This document shows, piece by piece, positions 54,111 through 62,914 of a DNA stretch of 64,000 nucleotides. Within the stretch, counting starts at the first letter, position 1. Each line of letters opens with the position of its first letter. Both the position numbers and the translations under genes were made by a program. The notes below the pieces were generated by a model that saw only the letters and a program-made list of their open reading frames with translations, had not been told where the DNA came from and ran no database searches. This stretch comes from Hungatella sp. (GTDB taxonomy: Bacteria > Bacillota > Clostridia > Lachnospirales > Lachnospiraceae): NCBI GenBank assembly GCA_009712635.1, contig WASS01000018.1:1-64000 (forward strand), read 5' to 3'.

Positions 54111-54818
54111 TTATATTCTTCCATATTGTGCGATGATTTTATCCGTAATTCTGGATATTTCATTTCTGGATAAATGATCCAATTGCACAGATAAAGCTAT
54201 TTTATGATATTTTAATAAATCCTGCAAGTGTTCTTTTTGCCGGTTTGACGCTGGTTGTTCCTTTTTTACCTTATAAATCAAGGGGACAGAGTCAAAGACT
54301 TCCGGATTCCGCTCACCAAACTCCTTTTTCATTGCCTGATACAGCTCGTGAGCTGCGATGGCATCAAATCTGGCACGGTGGCTTTGTTTTATTTCAATCC
54401 CGAAATAACCACAGGCTGCAGAAAGACTTTTTGATTTATCTTCCGGCATAAATTTTCTTGCAAGCTTTAATGTATCAATTCCCTGCCGTTCAAAACATAA
54501 TCCTTTATTTACTGCTGCACGTTTTAAAAAACTGTAATCAAAGATGATATGATGTCCCAGAATAGGCAGTTTACCTGCGAAATCAAGGAAATGGCCAATT
54601 ATGGATTCGATGCCTGAAGCAGGCTCCAGCTGACTGTCAGTAATACCAGTCAGGGAAATCACATGCTCTTCCAGATTGCGGTAAGGATTTACAAAGCATT
54701 CAAATGTGTCTTCTGCTTTTCCATCTGTCACCCGCACTGCTCCGATTTCAATAATTTTATCACGTTTTGGGTCAAGACCGGTCGTTTCTAAATCCACGGC
54801 AACATAAGATGATATCAC
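54111..54818 (-). CDS. 3'-5' exonuclease, DnaQ/epsilon type
   Basis: 235 residues. DEDDh exonuclease motifs: VAVDLETTGLD (about residue 7), ILGHHIIFDYSFLKR (about 86), and HRARFDAIAAHEL (about 148, the His-Asp end). The last 60 residues are a polar, helical tail not part of DnaQ, perhaps a partner-binding region. GTG start overlaps the nth stop (GTGA). It could proofread or act in repair; genes for DNA repair (nth) are adjacent. Confidence 0.9.
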   Translation of the reverse strand: MISSYVAVDLETTGLDPKRDKIIEIGAVRVTDGKAEDTFECFVNPYRNLEEHVISLTGITDSQLEPASGIESIIGHFLDFAGKLPILGHHIIFDYSFLKRAAVNKGLCFERQGIDTLKLARKFMPEDKSKSLSAACGYFGIEIKQSHRARFDAIAAHELYQAMKKEFGERNPEVFDSVPLIYKVKKEQPASNRQKEHLQDLLKYHKIALSVQLDHLSRNEISRITDKIIAQYGRI

Positions 54819-55498
54819 GTTTTGTTCTTCCTCTCCTCAATTTCCCCTGTTACAGCACTGGGACACAGCTCCTTCAGGAAGCAGTCTCTGCATTTGGGAC
54901 TTCTTGCAATGCAGATGGATCTTCCCAGCGTGATAATCTGGATGTTCCACAGGATCCAGTGATCTCTTGGCAGTATCTCCATTAATTCATATTCAATTTT
55001 TTCCGGGTCATCTGATTTGGCAAACCCCAGTTTTTTCGATATCCGCTTTACATGGGTATCGACCACAATACTGGGTTGGTTATAAATATTGCCCAGTATT
55101 ACATTAGCGGTTTTCCTGCCCACTCCTGCAAGCCCAGTCAGCTCTTCCATGGTCTTTGGAACTTCGCCTCCATACTTTTCCACCAGATCCGTACAGCAGG
55201 AAATAATATTTTTGGCTTTCATGTGATAAAACCCCAGGGAATGGATATCCTGTTCCAGCTCTTTTAAACGGGCATTGGCAAATTTTTCCGGCGAGTCGTA
55301 TTTTTGAAATAAATCTACAGTCACCATGTTGACTCTGGCATCGGTACACTGGGCACTTAAAATAACTGCAATGAGCAGCTGCCATGGTGTTTCATGATTT
55401 AAATAGCAGATATACTCTGTTCCGTATTCCTGGTCAAGAGCCTCTAAAACTCTGGTCACCCTGGCTCTTTTTTCTGCTTTTGTCTCTTTTTTAGCCAT
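54815..55498 (-). CDS. nth: endonuclease III
   Basis: DNA glycosylase/AP lyase removing oxidised pyrimidines, 227 residues. The HhH motif LTGLAGVGRKTANVIL with catalytic Lys (about 123), catalytic Asp in VVDTHVKR (about 142) and the 4Fe-4S cysteines CIARSPKCRDCFLKELC (C-x6-C-x2-C-x5-C) are all intact. Start set at 55498 (MAKKETK) as GGAGGAG lies just upstream; earlier ATGs at 55510 and 55501 are possible. Overlaps the stop of the radical SAM gene. Confidence 0.95.
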   Translation of the reverse strand: MAKKETKAEKRARVTRVLEALDQEYGTEYICYLNHETPWQLLIAVILSAQCTDARVNMVTVDLFQKYDSPEKFANARLKELEQDIHSLGFYHMKAKNIISCCTDLVEKYGGEVPKTMEELTGLAGVGRKTANVILGNIYNQPSIVVDTHVKRISKKLGFAKSDDPEKIEYELMEILPRDHWILWNIQIITLGRSICIARSPKCRDCFLKELCPSAVTGEIEERKNKT

Positions 55499-57258
55499 CA
55501 TCTCCTCCATATGCCAAGCTCATGGACTGCTGCATTATGGGTAAGTGCATCCCTTTTTTTATAATCAAAAAGGACCGCTCTTCCATCATGAAATACCTCC
55601 ACATGAGCCATCTTGATCAGCTGCCTGGCTTCAAAACCTTCATAACCTTCTTTTAAATAGCGATATTGAACCGCCTCTTCTGCAAAAAAAGCTTTTATCT
55701 GATCTTTATAAGGTTCCTGATCAGCAGAAAAAGCAGGACGGCTCTTCAGGTTTTCCCTTAGATATAAGTCATATACCAGAAGATCCCTGTAATAGGACTG
55801 TTTATCGGGAACCCGGAGGCTGATAAACGTCTCTAATATCTCGTACCTGGCCATTCGGCTGTGACTCAGCTTAGACAATTCCTGTTTATCATAATATTCG
55901 GCCAATGACTCAAACATATCAAAAGGAGTATGAAATTCTTTGCGAAATTCTTCTATTGTAGTTTTGAACTGACCGCTGTTGCCGTAAACCTCCAACATCT
56001 CTTCCAGTCCCTTTAACTTAAGAACCCCACCATAGTCAAGCCATCTGGTGGACAAAACTTCATAGGTCGGCGTTTCCTTATAACGAATCTCATAATCCTG
56101 TGCCTTTTGTGCCATATAGGAACCCTTTAATACCTTCAAAAATCCCAGCTGAAGCTGTTCCGGCTTCATATCATAAACCTGGTTGAAGGAACGTCTGAAG
56201 CTTTCATAGTCTTCAAATGGAAGTCCCACAATCAGATCCAGATGCTGATGTATGTTTCCATAGCTGTTTATGATCTCCACATTCTTCCTTAATACAGACA
56301 GATCCATACTCCGGTGTATTTCCTTAATGGTGGATTCATTGGTACTCTGCACCCCGATCTCTAACTGAATCAGTCCGGGTCTCATGCGGGACATCAGCTG
56401 TAATTCATCCTGATTCAGTAAATCTGCGGAAATCTCAAAATGGAAATTAGTCACCCCGTTATCATGTTCGATTAAATACTCCCAGATGCGATACGAGTGA
56501 TCCCTGCTGCAGTTAAAGGTTCTGTCTACAAACTTCACCTGAGGAACTTTTTTCTGAAGGAAAAAATCCAGTTCCTTTAACACCAGATCCGTATCCCGGA
56601 ACCGGACGGATTTGTCAACAGAAGAAAGGCAATAGCTGCAGGAAAACGGGCATCCACGGCTGCTTTCATAATAAACAATACGGTTTTCAAACCCGGCCAT
56701 ATCCTGATAAAGAAATGGAATCTTGTTTAGATCAACCGGGGACTTTAAAGGATTGATAACCGGTAGTCCATCTTTATCCCGGACAGCAGTTCCGTCTATC
56801 TCCTGAAAGGCTGTCCGATTCCACCCCGGAGTTCCTCTCTGCTGATCCAGATAACGGCTGACCACTTTTTTAAAGGTTTCTTCCCCTTCTCCCATCATAA
56901 TGCCGAAAACATGTGGCTCTTTTTCTAAAATCCGGGCTGCATCGTAAGACACCTCAGGACCTCCCAGCCAGATCTCCACATGAGGGAGAACTTTCGGAAG
57001 GTCCCGTACCAGTTCTAAAATATAGGAAATATTCCAGATGTAACAGGAGAATCCCACTACATCTGGTTTTCTTCTATAAATATCACTCAGTATTTCATCC
57101 ATCTGATTATTAATGGTATATTCCCCAATTTCTATTTCAAACCTTCCGTCGCTAAGTTCCGGCTCTTTCAGCCACGCCTGGGCATAAGCCTTTAAACTGT
57201 AGACTCCAGGATTGGAATGAATATATTTGGCATTCAGCGCCGCCAGTAAAAACTTCAT
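55498..57258 (-). CDS. B12-binding radical SAM protein (DUF4080 type)
   Basis: 586 residues. N-terminal cobalamin-binding-like Rossmann domain (about 1-130, FLLAALNAKYIHSNPGVYSL), radical SAM core with CPFSCSYC (about residue 206; CxxxCxxC), and a C-terminal domain of the DUF4080 kind (about 380-586). The reaction is unknown; such proteins often modify tRNA or small metabolites. It overlaps the dCMP deaminase stop and nth start by one to three bases, so it is part of the same message. Family widely present in Clostridia. Confidence 0.85.
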   Translation of the reverse strand: MKFLLAALNAKYIHSNPGVYSLKAYAQAWLKEPELSDGRFEIEIGEYTINNQMDEILSDIYRRKPDVVGFSCYIWNISYILELVRDLPKVLPHVEIWLGGPEVSYDAARILEKEPHVFGIMMGEGEETFKKVVSRYLDQQRGTPGWNRTAFQEIDGTAVRDKDGLPVINPLKSPVDLNKIPFLYQDMAGFENRIVYYESSRGCPFSCSYCLSSVDKSVRFRDTDLVLKELDFFLQKKVPQVKFVDRTFNCSRDHSYRIWEYLIEHDNGVTNFHFEISADLLNQDELQLMSRMRPGLIQLEIGVQSTNESTIKEIHRSMDLSVLRKNVEIINSYGNIHQHLDLIVGLPFEDYESFRRSFNQVYDMKPEQLQLGFLKVLKGSYMAQKAQDYEIRYKETPTYEVLSTRWLDYGGVLKLKGLEEMLEVYGNSGQFKTTIEEFRKEFHTPFDMFESLAEYYDKQELSKLSHSRMARYEILETFISLRVPDKQSYYRDLLVYDLYLRENLKSRPAFSADQEPYKDQIKAFFAEEAVQYRYLKEGYEGFEARQLIKMAHVEVFHDGRAVLFDYKKRDALTHNAAVHELGIWRR

Positions 57259-57259
57259 A

Positions 57260-57754
57260 TTAAACCTCGATCTCTATTTTTCTGCCGGATGGCTGATATT
57301 GATAATAGCGGACTCCTGCCGCATTCAGCATACGCTTGGAAGCATTCACCGCAGGTGTTCCGGCATACTTGTCCGAACCATATACAATTGTTTTAATTCC
57401 GGACTGAATGATTGCCTTTGCACATTCATTACAGGGGAAAAGGGTTACATAAAGTTTAGAACCTTCCAGACTTCCTCCCCTGTAATTAAGAATAGCATTT
57501 AATTCACTGTGAGTGGAATAGAAATATTTGGCATTATAGGGATCCTCTGCCTCATTGTCTCTTCCCCATGGAAATTCATCATCGGAACATCCCAGTGGAA
57601 ATCCGTTATAACCCATGGATAAAATTTTATTATCCTGGCTGACAATACAGGCCCCTACCTGTGTGCTGGGATCCTTGGATCGTTTTCCTGACAAAACAGC
57701 CACTCCCATAAAATACTCATCCCAGGTAATATAATCTTCTCTTTTTCCAGTCAT
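57260..57754 (-). CDS. dCMP deaminase family protein
   Basis: 164 residues. Zinc-binding deaminase motifs HSELNAIL (about residue 82) and PCNECAKAI (about 107), with GACIVSQDNKILSMGYNGFP before. Deaminates deoxycytidine 5'-phosphate to dUMP, feeding thymidylate synthesis. Start behind GGAAGG. An additional 10-residue C-terminal tail (RKIEIEV) ends at the next gene. Confidence 0.92.
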   Translation of the reverse strand: MTGKREDYITWDEYFMGVAVLSGKRSKDPSTQVGACIVSQDNKILSMGYNGFPLGCSDDEFPWGRDNEAEDPYNAKYFYSTHSELNAILNYRGGSLEGSKLYVTLFPCNECAKAIIQSGIKTIVYGSDKYAGTPAVNASKRMLNAAGVRYYQYQPSGRKIEIEV

Positions 57755-57772
57755 CCTTCCTGCTCCTCCCTG

Positions 57773-58834
57773 TCAAACTTTAATAATGTGGTAACCGGCT
57801 GCCTTAGTCAGCCGATTCATGATTGCCTGTCCCAGATGACTTCTGGAAAAGCTCTCAGAAAATATATAGTCAGCATCTAAATCGTCAAATTCACGTAAAA
57901 CTGCATATAAATTATGGGCGATAGACTCCTCTTTCAGACGGCTGCCGATACTCCTTATAATACCTTCCTGATAAAGCTCTGACGTCTCATCGGTACAGAT
58001 CACACCTACCCGGTATCCTGCCTCCAGCTTTTCCTCTGCCAGTTTATTGATTTCAGAAACCACAGCATCTGTATTTCCCTCAACCAGAGTAAGATCTGCT
58101 TTGGGTGCATAATGCTTATACTTCATTCCCGGTGCCTTTGGTTTTACATCGGCTTTTAACGGGCCTGAGATAATAGCAGGATCCAGACAGATTTCTTTCC
58201 CTAAAACTGCAGATGCCATCTCCTGGGTAACTGCACCTGGTCTTAGAATCATGGGTTCATCTCCTGAAACGTCAATAATGGTGGATTCCACCCCGATTCC
58301 CACAGCACCGCCATCAACGATCATCTGTATCTTTCCGTTCATATCCTGCCATACATGGTCTGCGGTGGTAGGGCTGGGACGGCCGGATGTATTGGCACTG
58401 GGAGCTGCTATGGGAACTCCTGCCAATCGGATCAGCGCACTGGCTGCCGGATCAGCAGGCATACGAACCGCTACTGTATCAAGTCCGCCGGTAGTTCCAT
58501 AAGGGACCAGACTGCTTTTGGGAAAAATCAGCGTAAGAGGACCAGGCCAGAATGCTTCCATAAGTTTTCTGCCTGCCTCCGGAACTTCCGTCACCAGAGG
58601 AAGCAGATCGTTAAAATCTGCAATATGGGCAATGAGTGGATTATCCGATGGCCTTCCCTTTGCCTCATAGATCTTTTTTGCCGCCTCTTCATTTAAAGCA
58701 TTGGCCCCAAGACCATAAACAGTTTCCGTTGGGAATGCCACAAGACCGCCTTCCCTTAATATTTTTGCCGGTTCTTTTAACTGTTCTGAATCCGGATTCT
58801 CTCTGTCTTTTAATATAATTCGTTTCGTATTCAT
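57773..58834 (-). CDS. tsaC: threonylcarbamoyl-AMP synthase, Sua5 type
   Basis: 353 residues. The YrdC/Sua5 domain (LREGGLVAFPTETVYGLGANALNEEAAKKIYEAKGRP..., about 20-215) is followed by the C-terminal Sua5 domain (about 250-350). Makes threonylcarbamoyl-AMP for the t6A tRNA modification. Start at 58834 (MNTKRII) behind AGAGCAGAG; the frame could open ten codons earlier but without a ribosome site. First gene of the long minus-strand series. Confidence 0.92.
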   Translation of the reverse strand: MNTKRIILKDRENPDSEQLKEPAKILREGGLVAFPTETVYGLGANALNEEAAKKIYEAKGRPSDNPLIAHIADFNDLLPLVTEVPEAGRKLMEAFWPGPLTLIFPKSSLVPYGTTGGLDTVAVRMPADPAASALIRLAGVPIAAPSANTSGRPSPTTADHVWQDMNGKIQMIVDGGAVGIGVESTIIDVSGDEPMILRPGAVTQEMASAVLGKEICLDPAIISGPLKADVKPKAPGMKYKHYAPKADLTLVEGNTDAVVSEINKLAEEKLEAGYRVGVICTDETSELYQEGIIRSIGSRLKEESIAHNLYAVLREFDDLDADYIFSESFSRSHLGQAIMNRLTKAAGYHIIKV

Positions 58835-59006
58835 ATCACTCTGCTCTTTTCTTTTCACTTCCATTTATCATATCACAGCGTAAAGGCTCATGCAATGCTT
58901 TTACCCCTGACAAAACGGGCTTTTAAAGCCCTGTACAAATAGCAGTTGTAAGTTTTCCCTATCAATGATACCATAATAATAGTATACGTTAAAAGAGGAG
59001 AAAAAC

Positions 59007-60014
59007 ATGGAACTGATTATACCCCAAAACTATGATCCCAGGCTCTCTGTCCGGGAAACCCAGGAAGCAATTAAGTACATTAGAGATACCTTTCAAAAGG
59101 AACTGGGTAAGGAGATGAACTTAGAGAGAATCTCCGCCCCTTTATTTGTAGAACGAAGCAGCGGATTAAATGACAATTTAAATGGTGTGGAACGCCCGGT
59201 GCAGTTTGATCTTTCAGGAGTTCCCGGCGAAACCATGGAAGTGGTACACTCCCTTGCCAAATGGAAACGTATGGCACTCCACGAATACGGCTTTCATCCA
59301 GGAGAAGGACTTTATACCAACATGAATGCCATCCGCAGAGACGAGGATCTAGACAATCTTCACTCCTGTTATGTGGATCAGTGGGATTGGGAAAAAGTAA
59401 TTACCAGAGAAGAAAGAAACGAGAATACGTTAAAAGAGACCGTGAAAATAATTTTCAAGATCATCAAACACATGGAACATGAAGTCTGGTACAAATATCC
59501 CCAGGCAGTCAAAACGCTTCCTGATGATATTACTTTCATCACCTCCCAGGAGCTGGAAGACCTCTATCCTGAACTGTCACCCAAGGAGAGGGAAAATGCC
59601 ATCACAAAAGAGCACGGCTGTGTCTTCCTTATGAAAATCGGAGATAAATTAGGCAGCGGAACACCTCACGATGGCAGAGCACCTGATTACGATGACTGGC
59701 AGCTTAACGGAGATATTCTCTTCTGGTTCGAGCATTTAAACTGTGCATTAGAAATCTCAAGCATGGGAATCCGTGTAGATGAAACAGCTCTGTCAGAACA
59801 GTTAAAGAAAGCAGGATGTGAAGACCGCAAGGAACTCCCTTATCATAAAATGCTTTTAAATGGAGAACTCCCCTATACCATCGGCGGAGGTATCGGGCAG
59901 TCACGCCTCTGTATGCTATTATTAGACCGGGCACACGTTGGCGAAGTTCAGGCCAGTATCTGGCCAGACGAAATGCGAAAAGAGTGCAGAAAGAACAATA
60001 TATTTCTGCTTTAA
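59007..60014 (+). CDS. asnA: aspartate-ammonia ligase (asparagine synthetase A)
   Basis: Makes asparagine from aspartate, ammonia and ATP. 335 residues, class II synthetase fold: VREATQEAIK-type N-terminus ([13 protein letters not shown]), [49 protein letters not shown] and the C-terminal [14 protein letters not shown]. Starts behind AAAAGAGGAG. A weak promoter (TTGTAA, 17 bases, TACCAT) lies near 58948-58977. No T-box leader is visible. Confidence 0.95.
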   Translation: MELIIPQNYDPRLSVRETQEAIKYIRDTFQKELGKEMNLERISAPLFVERSSGLNDNLNGVERPVQFDLSGVPGETMEVVHSLAKWKRMALHEYGFHPGEGLYTNMNAIRRDEDLDNLHSCYVDQWDWEKVITREERNENTLKETVKIIFKIIKHMEHEVWYKYPQAVKTLPDDITFITSQELEDLYPELSPKERENAITKEHGCVFLMKIGDKLGSGTPHDGRAPDYDDWQLNGDILFWFEHLNCALEISSMGIRVDETALSEQLKKAGCEDRKELPYHKMLLNGELPYTIGGGIGQSRLCMLLLDRAHVGEVQASIWPDEMRKECRKNNIFLL

Positions 60015-60037
60015 TTCTTACATAGGAAGTGGATGCA

Positions 60038-60745
60038 ATGAACGTATTTCTTTGTGATGACCAGGCAGAGTTTATGAATGGATTTGCAAATGATCTGGAA
60101 GGGTATTTTCGTACTCGGAATATCCCCTTCCAGCTTTTCCTTTTTACATCCGGGACAGAGCTTCTGTCCTCCAAAGCAGTGCCTGACCTTATTTTTCTGG
60201 ATATTAAAATGGGCGGGGAATCCGGACTGAACACTGCACATAAAATCAGGGAGACCAATACAAGGGCAAAGCTTGTATTTCTTACTGCTTATAAACAATA
60301 TGTATTTCAATCCTTTGATGTGGATGCATCCCATTATCTTATTAAACCAGTAAGCAGACAAAAGCTTTATCCCGTTCTGGATCATATAATCAAACAGCTT
60401 AATCTCTTAAAAGAATCTCCCATTATAGTAAAATCAGGCCAGTCCACCATATGTATTTCCTGCTCTGATCTTATGTATCTGGAAGTAAATAATAAAACAC
60501 TAACTCTTCACAACCAAACTAATACCACCGAAGTTCCTGGTAAGCTGGAATCCGTTGAAAAGATTCTACCCGCCCGTTTCTTCCGGTGCCACAGAAGTTA
60601 CATTGTTAACATGGATTATATTGTCCAGTTTGACCGAATGGATCTTCATCTTGCCAACGGAGAAATAATTCCGGTCAGCAAGCGAAAATATCAGGATTTT
60701 TCCAGTACCTTCCTTAAATATATGAAAAAGGAGGTATTGTTATAA
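60038..60745 (+). CDS. LytTR-family response regulator
   Basis: 235 residues. Receiver domain with CDDQ near residue 6, phospho-Asp in FLDIKMGGESGL (about residue 54), LTAYK and LIKPVSRQK, followed by a LytTR DNA-binding domain (about 130-230, YLEVNNKTLTLHN, FFRCHRSYIVNMDYI). AgrA-like. Start at 60038 (MNVFLCD) behind AGGAAGTGG; a GTG at 60029 lies within that site. Coupled to the kinase gene downstream. Its binding site is seen at 62030-62059. Confidence 0.92.
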   Translation: MNVFLCDDQAEFMNGFANDLEGYFRTRNIPFQLFLFTSGTELLSSKAVPDLIFLDIKMGGESGLNTAHKIRETNTRAKLVFLTAYKQYVFQSFDVDASHYLIKPVSRQKLYPVLDHIIKQLNLLKESPIIVKSGQSTICISCSDLMYLEVNNKTLTLHNQTNTTEVPGKLESVEKILPARFFRCHRSYIVNMDYIVQFDRMDLHLANGEIIPVSKRKYQDFSSTFLKYMKKEVLL

Positions 60746-60792
60746 TTCTTCTTCTTTTTACCGCTTACATCCAATATCGTTTCTTCAGTAAG

Positions 60793-62022
60793 ATGTTAAA
60801 ATGCCGCTTTCACAAGCTTTTAACCTTTATTGGTGTTGTCTTTTTTTCCATAGCCTCCAACTTTATCAACATTAATTGCAGACTTGCCCTGATATTTCCA
60901 CAGGAATTGTTTTATTTTATCACTTCGCTGATCATGATCTGGGTATTATTCCAGGCCAGCACTGGAAAAAAGATAATGTTGGCTATTTTCACTGATGGGC
61001 TTGGATATACTTGTAATTTTGTTTTTCTGCCATTAATTCAATTTTTAAGCAAAAACATCATTGATCATGCATCTGCTTATGATATGGCTTATAAACTATG
61101 TGATATTTTATCCAGCCTGCTTTACGCAGCCATATTGGAATGGGTGGGCAGAAAATGCCGTAATCTACATGGTGAGATTACTATGCCGGAAAATCTTTTT
61201 CTCCTGATCTTATGTTTCTTCACCAGACAGACTGTTATTTACTACGGCTGGAACCAGATCCAGCACAACAACACGCTGTTATCTAACATGCTTGCAACCG
61301 CTGTTGCAACTGGCGGCGTTTCACTAATTACTTTTTCCTCTTACTATGCAGACCGGAAACTAAGTTTACACCTTGCAAATGAGAAAAATGCAATATTGGA
61401 AAAGCGGATCACAGCATGGAAGGAAGAGGAAAAACAGCTGTCCGGTTTTCGCCATGACTTTAAGAACCATATGCTGTGCTTAAGGAATCTCCTCTCCATG
61501 AATAAGAATGAAGAGGCTTTCAATTACCTGGATTGTATAACCGGAACTTTTAATACTTTTTATCCCGATTATTCTTCTGGCAACGCTTATGCAGATGCGA
61601 TTATCAGGGAAAAGCTTGCGCTTGCCAGAGCATGGGAAATTCGTTTGGATACCGATTTCATTTTTCCCTCCTCTGATCTGATCAATCCTTCTGACCTGTG
61701 TATCATCTTAAGCAATGCTTTGGATAACGCTCTGGAAGCCTGCCAAAAATTAACCAATCGGGATGATCCCCCACTGATTACAGCAGTTTCCTGTGTCCAA
61801 CGTTCCTTTCTTATGATTGAAATAACCAATCCGGTCCCACATACAGCAAGCCCAGGTATCAGTCCTTTCCTGTCTTCAAAAGAAGACCCCCATCTTCATG
61901 GAATCGGCTTATCCAACATTCGGGATGCAGTTGAACGCTGTAATGGAACTATGGACATTTCAATTTCAGAGGAACTATTTCATTTTTGTGTCATGATTCA
62001 GCTTTTTCCACCATCTCATTGA
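60793..62022 (+). CDS. GHKL-type sensor histidine kinase, AgrC-like
   Basis: At least 409 residues. Several membrane spans in the first about 190 residues, then a coiled linker and the phospho-His in SGFRHDFKNHMLCL (about residue 224), N box ALDNALEACQ and G box HGIGLSNIRDAVE. Typical HPK10-class partner of LytTR regulators. The ATG at 60793 has no ribosome site; the frame is open upstream without stops to the regulator's end, and a good AAAAAGGAGG at 60725-60734 is followed by ATA/ATT codons at 60742/60745 in frame. The real start could be there. Confidence 0.9.
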   Translation: MLKCRFHKLLTFIGVVFFSIASNFININCRLALIFPQELFYFITSLIMIWVLFQASTGKKIMLAIFTDGLGYTCNFVFLPLIQFLSKNIIDHASAYDMAYKLCDILSSLLYAAILEWVGRKCRNLHGEITMPENLFLLILCFFTRQTVIYYGWNQIQHNNTLLSNMLATAVATGGVSLITFSSYYADRKLSLHLANEKNAILEKRITAWKEEEKQLSGFRHDFKNHMLCLRNLLSMNKNEEAFNYLDCITGTFNTFYPDYSSGNAYADAIIREKLALARAWEIRLDTDFIFPSSDLINPSDLCIILSNALDNALEACQKLTNRDDPPLITAVSCVQRSFLMIEITNPVPHTASPGISPFLSSKEDPHLHGIGLSNIRDAVERCNGTMDISISEELFHFCVMIQLFPPSH

Positions 62023-62029
62023 TAGTAAG

Positions 62030-62059
62030 ACCGTTTATACCGTAATCGTTACCGTTTAC
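62030..62059 (+). promoter_or_regulatory. LytTR/AgrA-type direct-repeat binding site
   Basis: Two copies, ACCGTTTAT (62030-62038) and ACCGTTTAC (62051-62059), are 21 bases apart start to start with a 12-base spacer, the exact geometry of AgrA-type sites (WMMGTTNRK, 12-13 spacer). A TATATT -10 at 62071-62076 would place -35 over the second copy. It precedes the 241-residue gene and lies just after the kinase gene, implying that the regulator activates that gene. Binding is inferred. Confidence 0.82.
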
Positions 62060-62124
62060 GCCAAAATAATTATATTCCTCCTCTAACTGCCGAATAAATA
62101 ATCAGTACAAAAGGAGGGTATGAG

Positions 62125-62850
62125 ATGTATATTGGTAAAATGGAAACTCAGTCGACAAAAATAAATATCGCTTCCATCAACCGTTCTGCTAACAATAAAC
62201 ATGAGGCAATTTACGGCAAAAGTAAGGAAAGCAAGAAAACCGATGAAGTATCAATTTCCCCTGTCGGGAAAAAGAAGAGTATGATGAAGCAGCTGATGGA
62301 TCAGAAGCAAAGGATTCTGGAACAAAAACAGTCGATGCTGAACTCCGATCAGGAATACGGTTCAGAAAACATGAATGATAAACTGAAAGAATTTGAGATG
62401 CAGCTAAAAGCCATTGACGATCAGATCGCACAGGTTCAGGCGGATGAATCAGATAAATCGGATTCTTATTTCATTGATGAAACCGGTAAGATTTATAAAA
62501 AACCAAAATCAAAAGAAGATGCGCAGACTGATCAGATGAGTGCAATCACAAAATTATCATCCGGTGTATCTCAGGCAGAAATAATCTCATCTGCAAAAGA
62601 CATGATTGATGGAAAAATCAATGTATTAAAAAGTGAGATTAAACAAGGTTACGGAAATACAGATCAAAAAATCGAGGCTGCATCCAGACTACAAAGCAGA
62701 TCTGATCAATTAGTAGCAAAAACTTCTGAAAAAATTGGAGAGGTTAATAAGAATGCTGCCGTGCTGTCAAATAGCGCTGCAGAGAACACTGAAACGGAAA
62801 CGGAAATGGAACCGGAAACTGAGAATGATACCGGTATCCAGTCGGAATAA
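62125..62850 (+). CDS. coiled-coil hypothetical protein under LytTR control
   Basis: 241 residues, unrecognised. Without signal peptide or membrane span. Composition is high in Lys, Glu, Gln and Ser; a coiled coil (about 50-105, MMKQLMDQKQRILEQKQSM) is followed by a second helical region (about 140-210), and the tail is acidic (TETETEMEPETEND). The KTDEVSISPVGKK stretch is a Ser-rich linker. Starts behind AAAGGAGGG. It is the likely target of the adjacent two-component system, so it may be made in a quorum- or envelope-linked response. Confidence 0.75.
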   Translation: MYIGKMETQSTKINIASINRSANNKHEAIYGKSKESKKTDEVSISPVGKKKSMMKQLMDQKQRILEQKQSMLNSDQEYGSENMNDKLKEFEMQLKAIDDQIAQVQADESDKSDSYFIDETGKIYKKPKSKEDAQTDQMSAITKLSSGVSQAEIISSAKDMIDGKINVLKSEIKQGYGNTDQKIEAASRLQSRSDQLVAKTSEKIGEVNKNAAVLSNSAAENTETETEMEPETENDTGIQSE

Positions 62851-62870
62851 CATTTATTCCATTTAAAGAC

Positions 62871-62907
62871 AAAAACAGGAACCTGTAAGCCAAAGGTTCC
62901 TGTTTTT
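62871..62907. terminator. bidirectional terminator between the coiled-coil and amidase genes
   Basis: AAAAACAGGAACCT (62871-62884) pairs with AGGTTCCTGTTTTT (62894-62907), perfect 14 bases, with a T-run on plus and an A-run on the opposite side. Serves the two convergent genes. Confidence 0.92.
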
Positions 62908-62914
62908 TATATAT

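Noticed and set aside
58865-59006. Possible T-box leader upstream of asnA
   Set aside because: The gap is only about 140 bases and lacks the TGGNACC antiterminator motif and a specifier stem.
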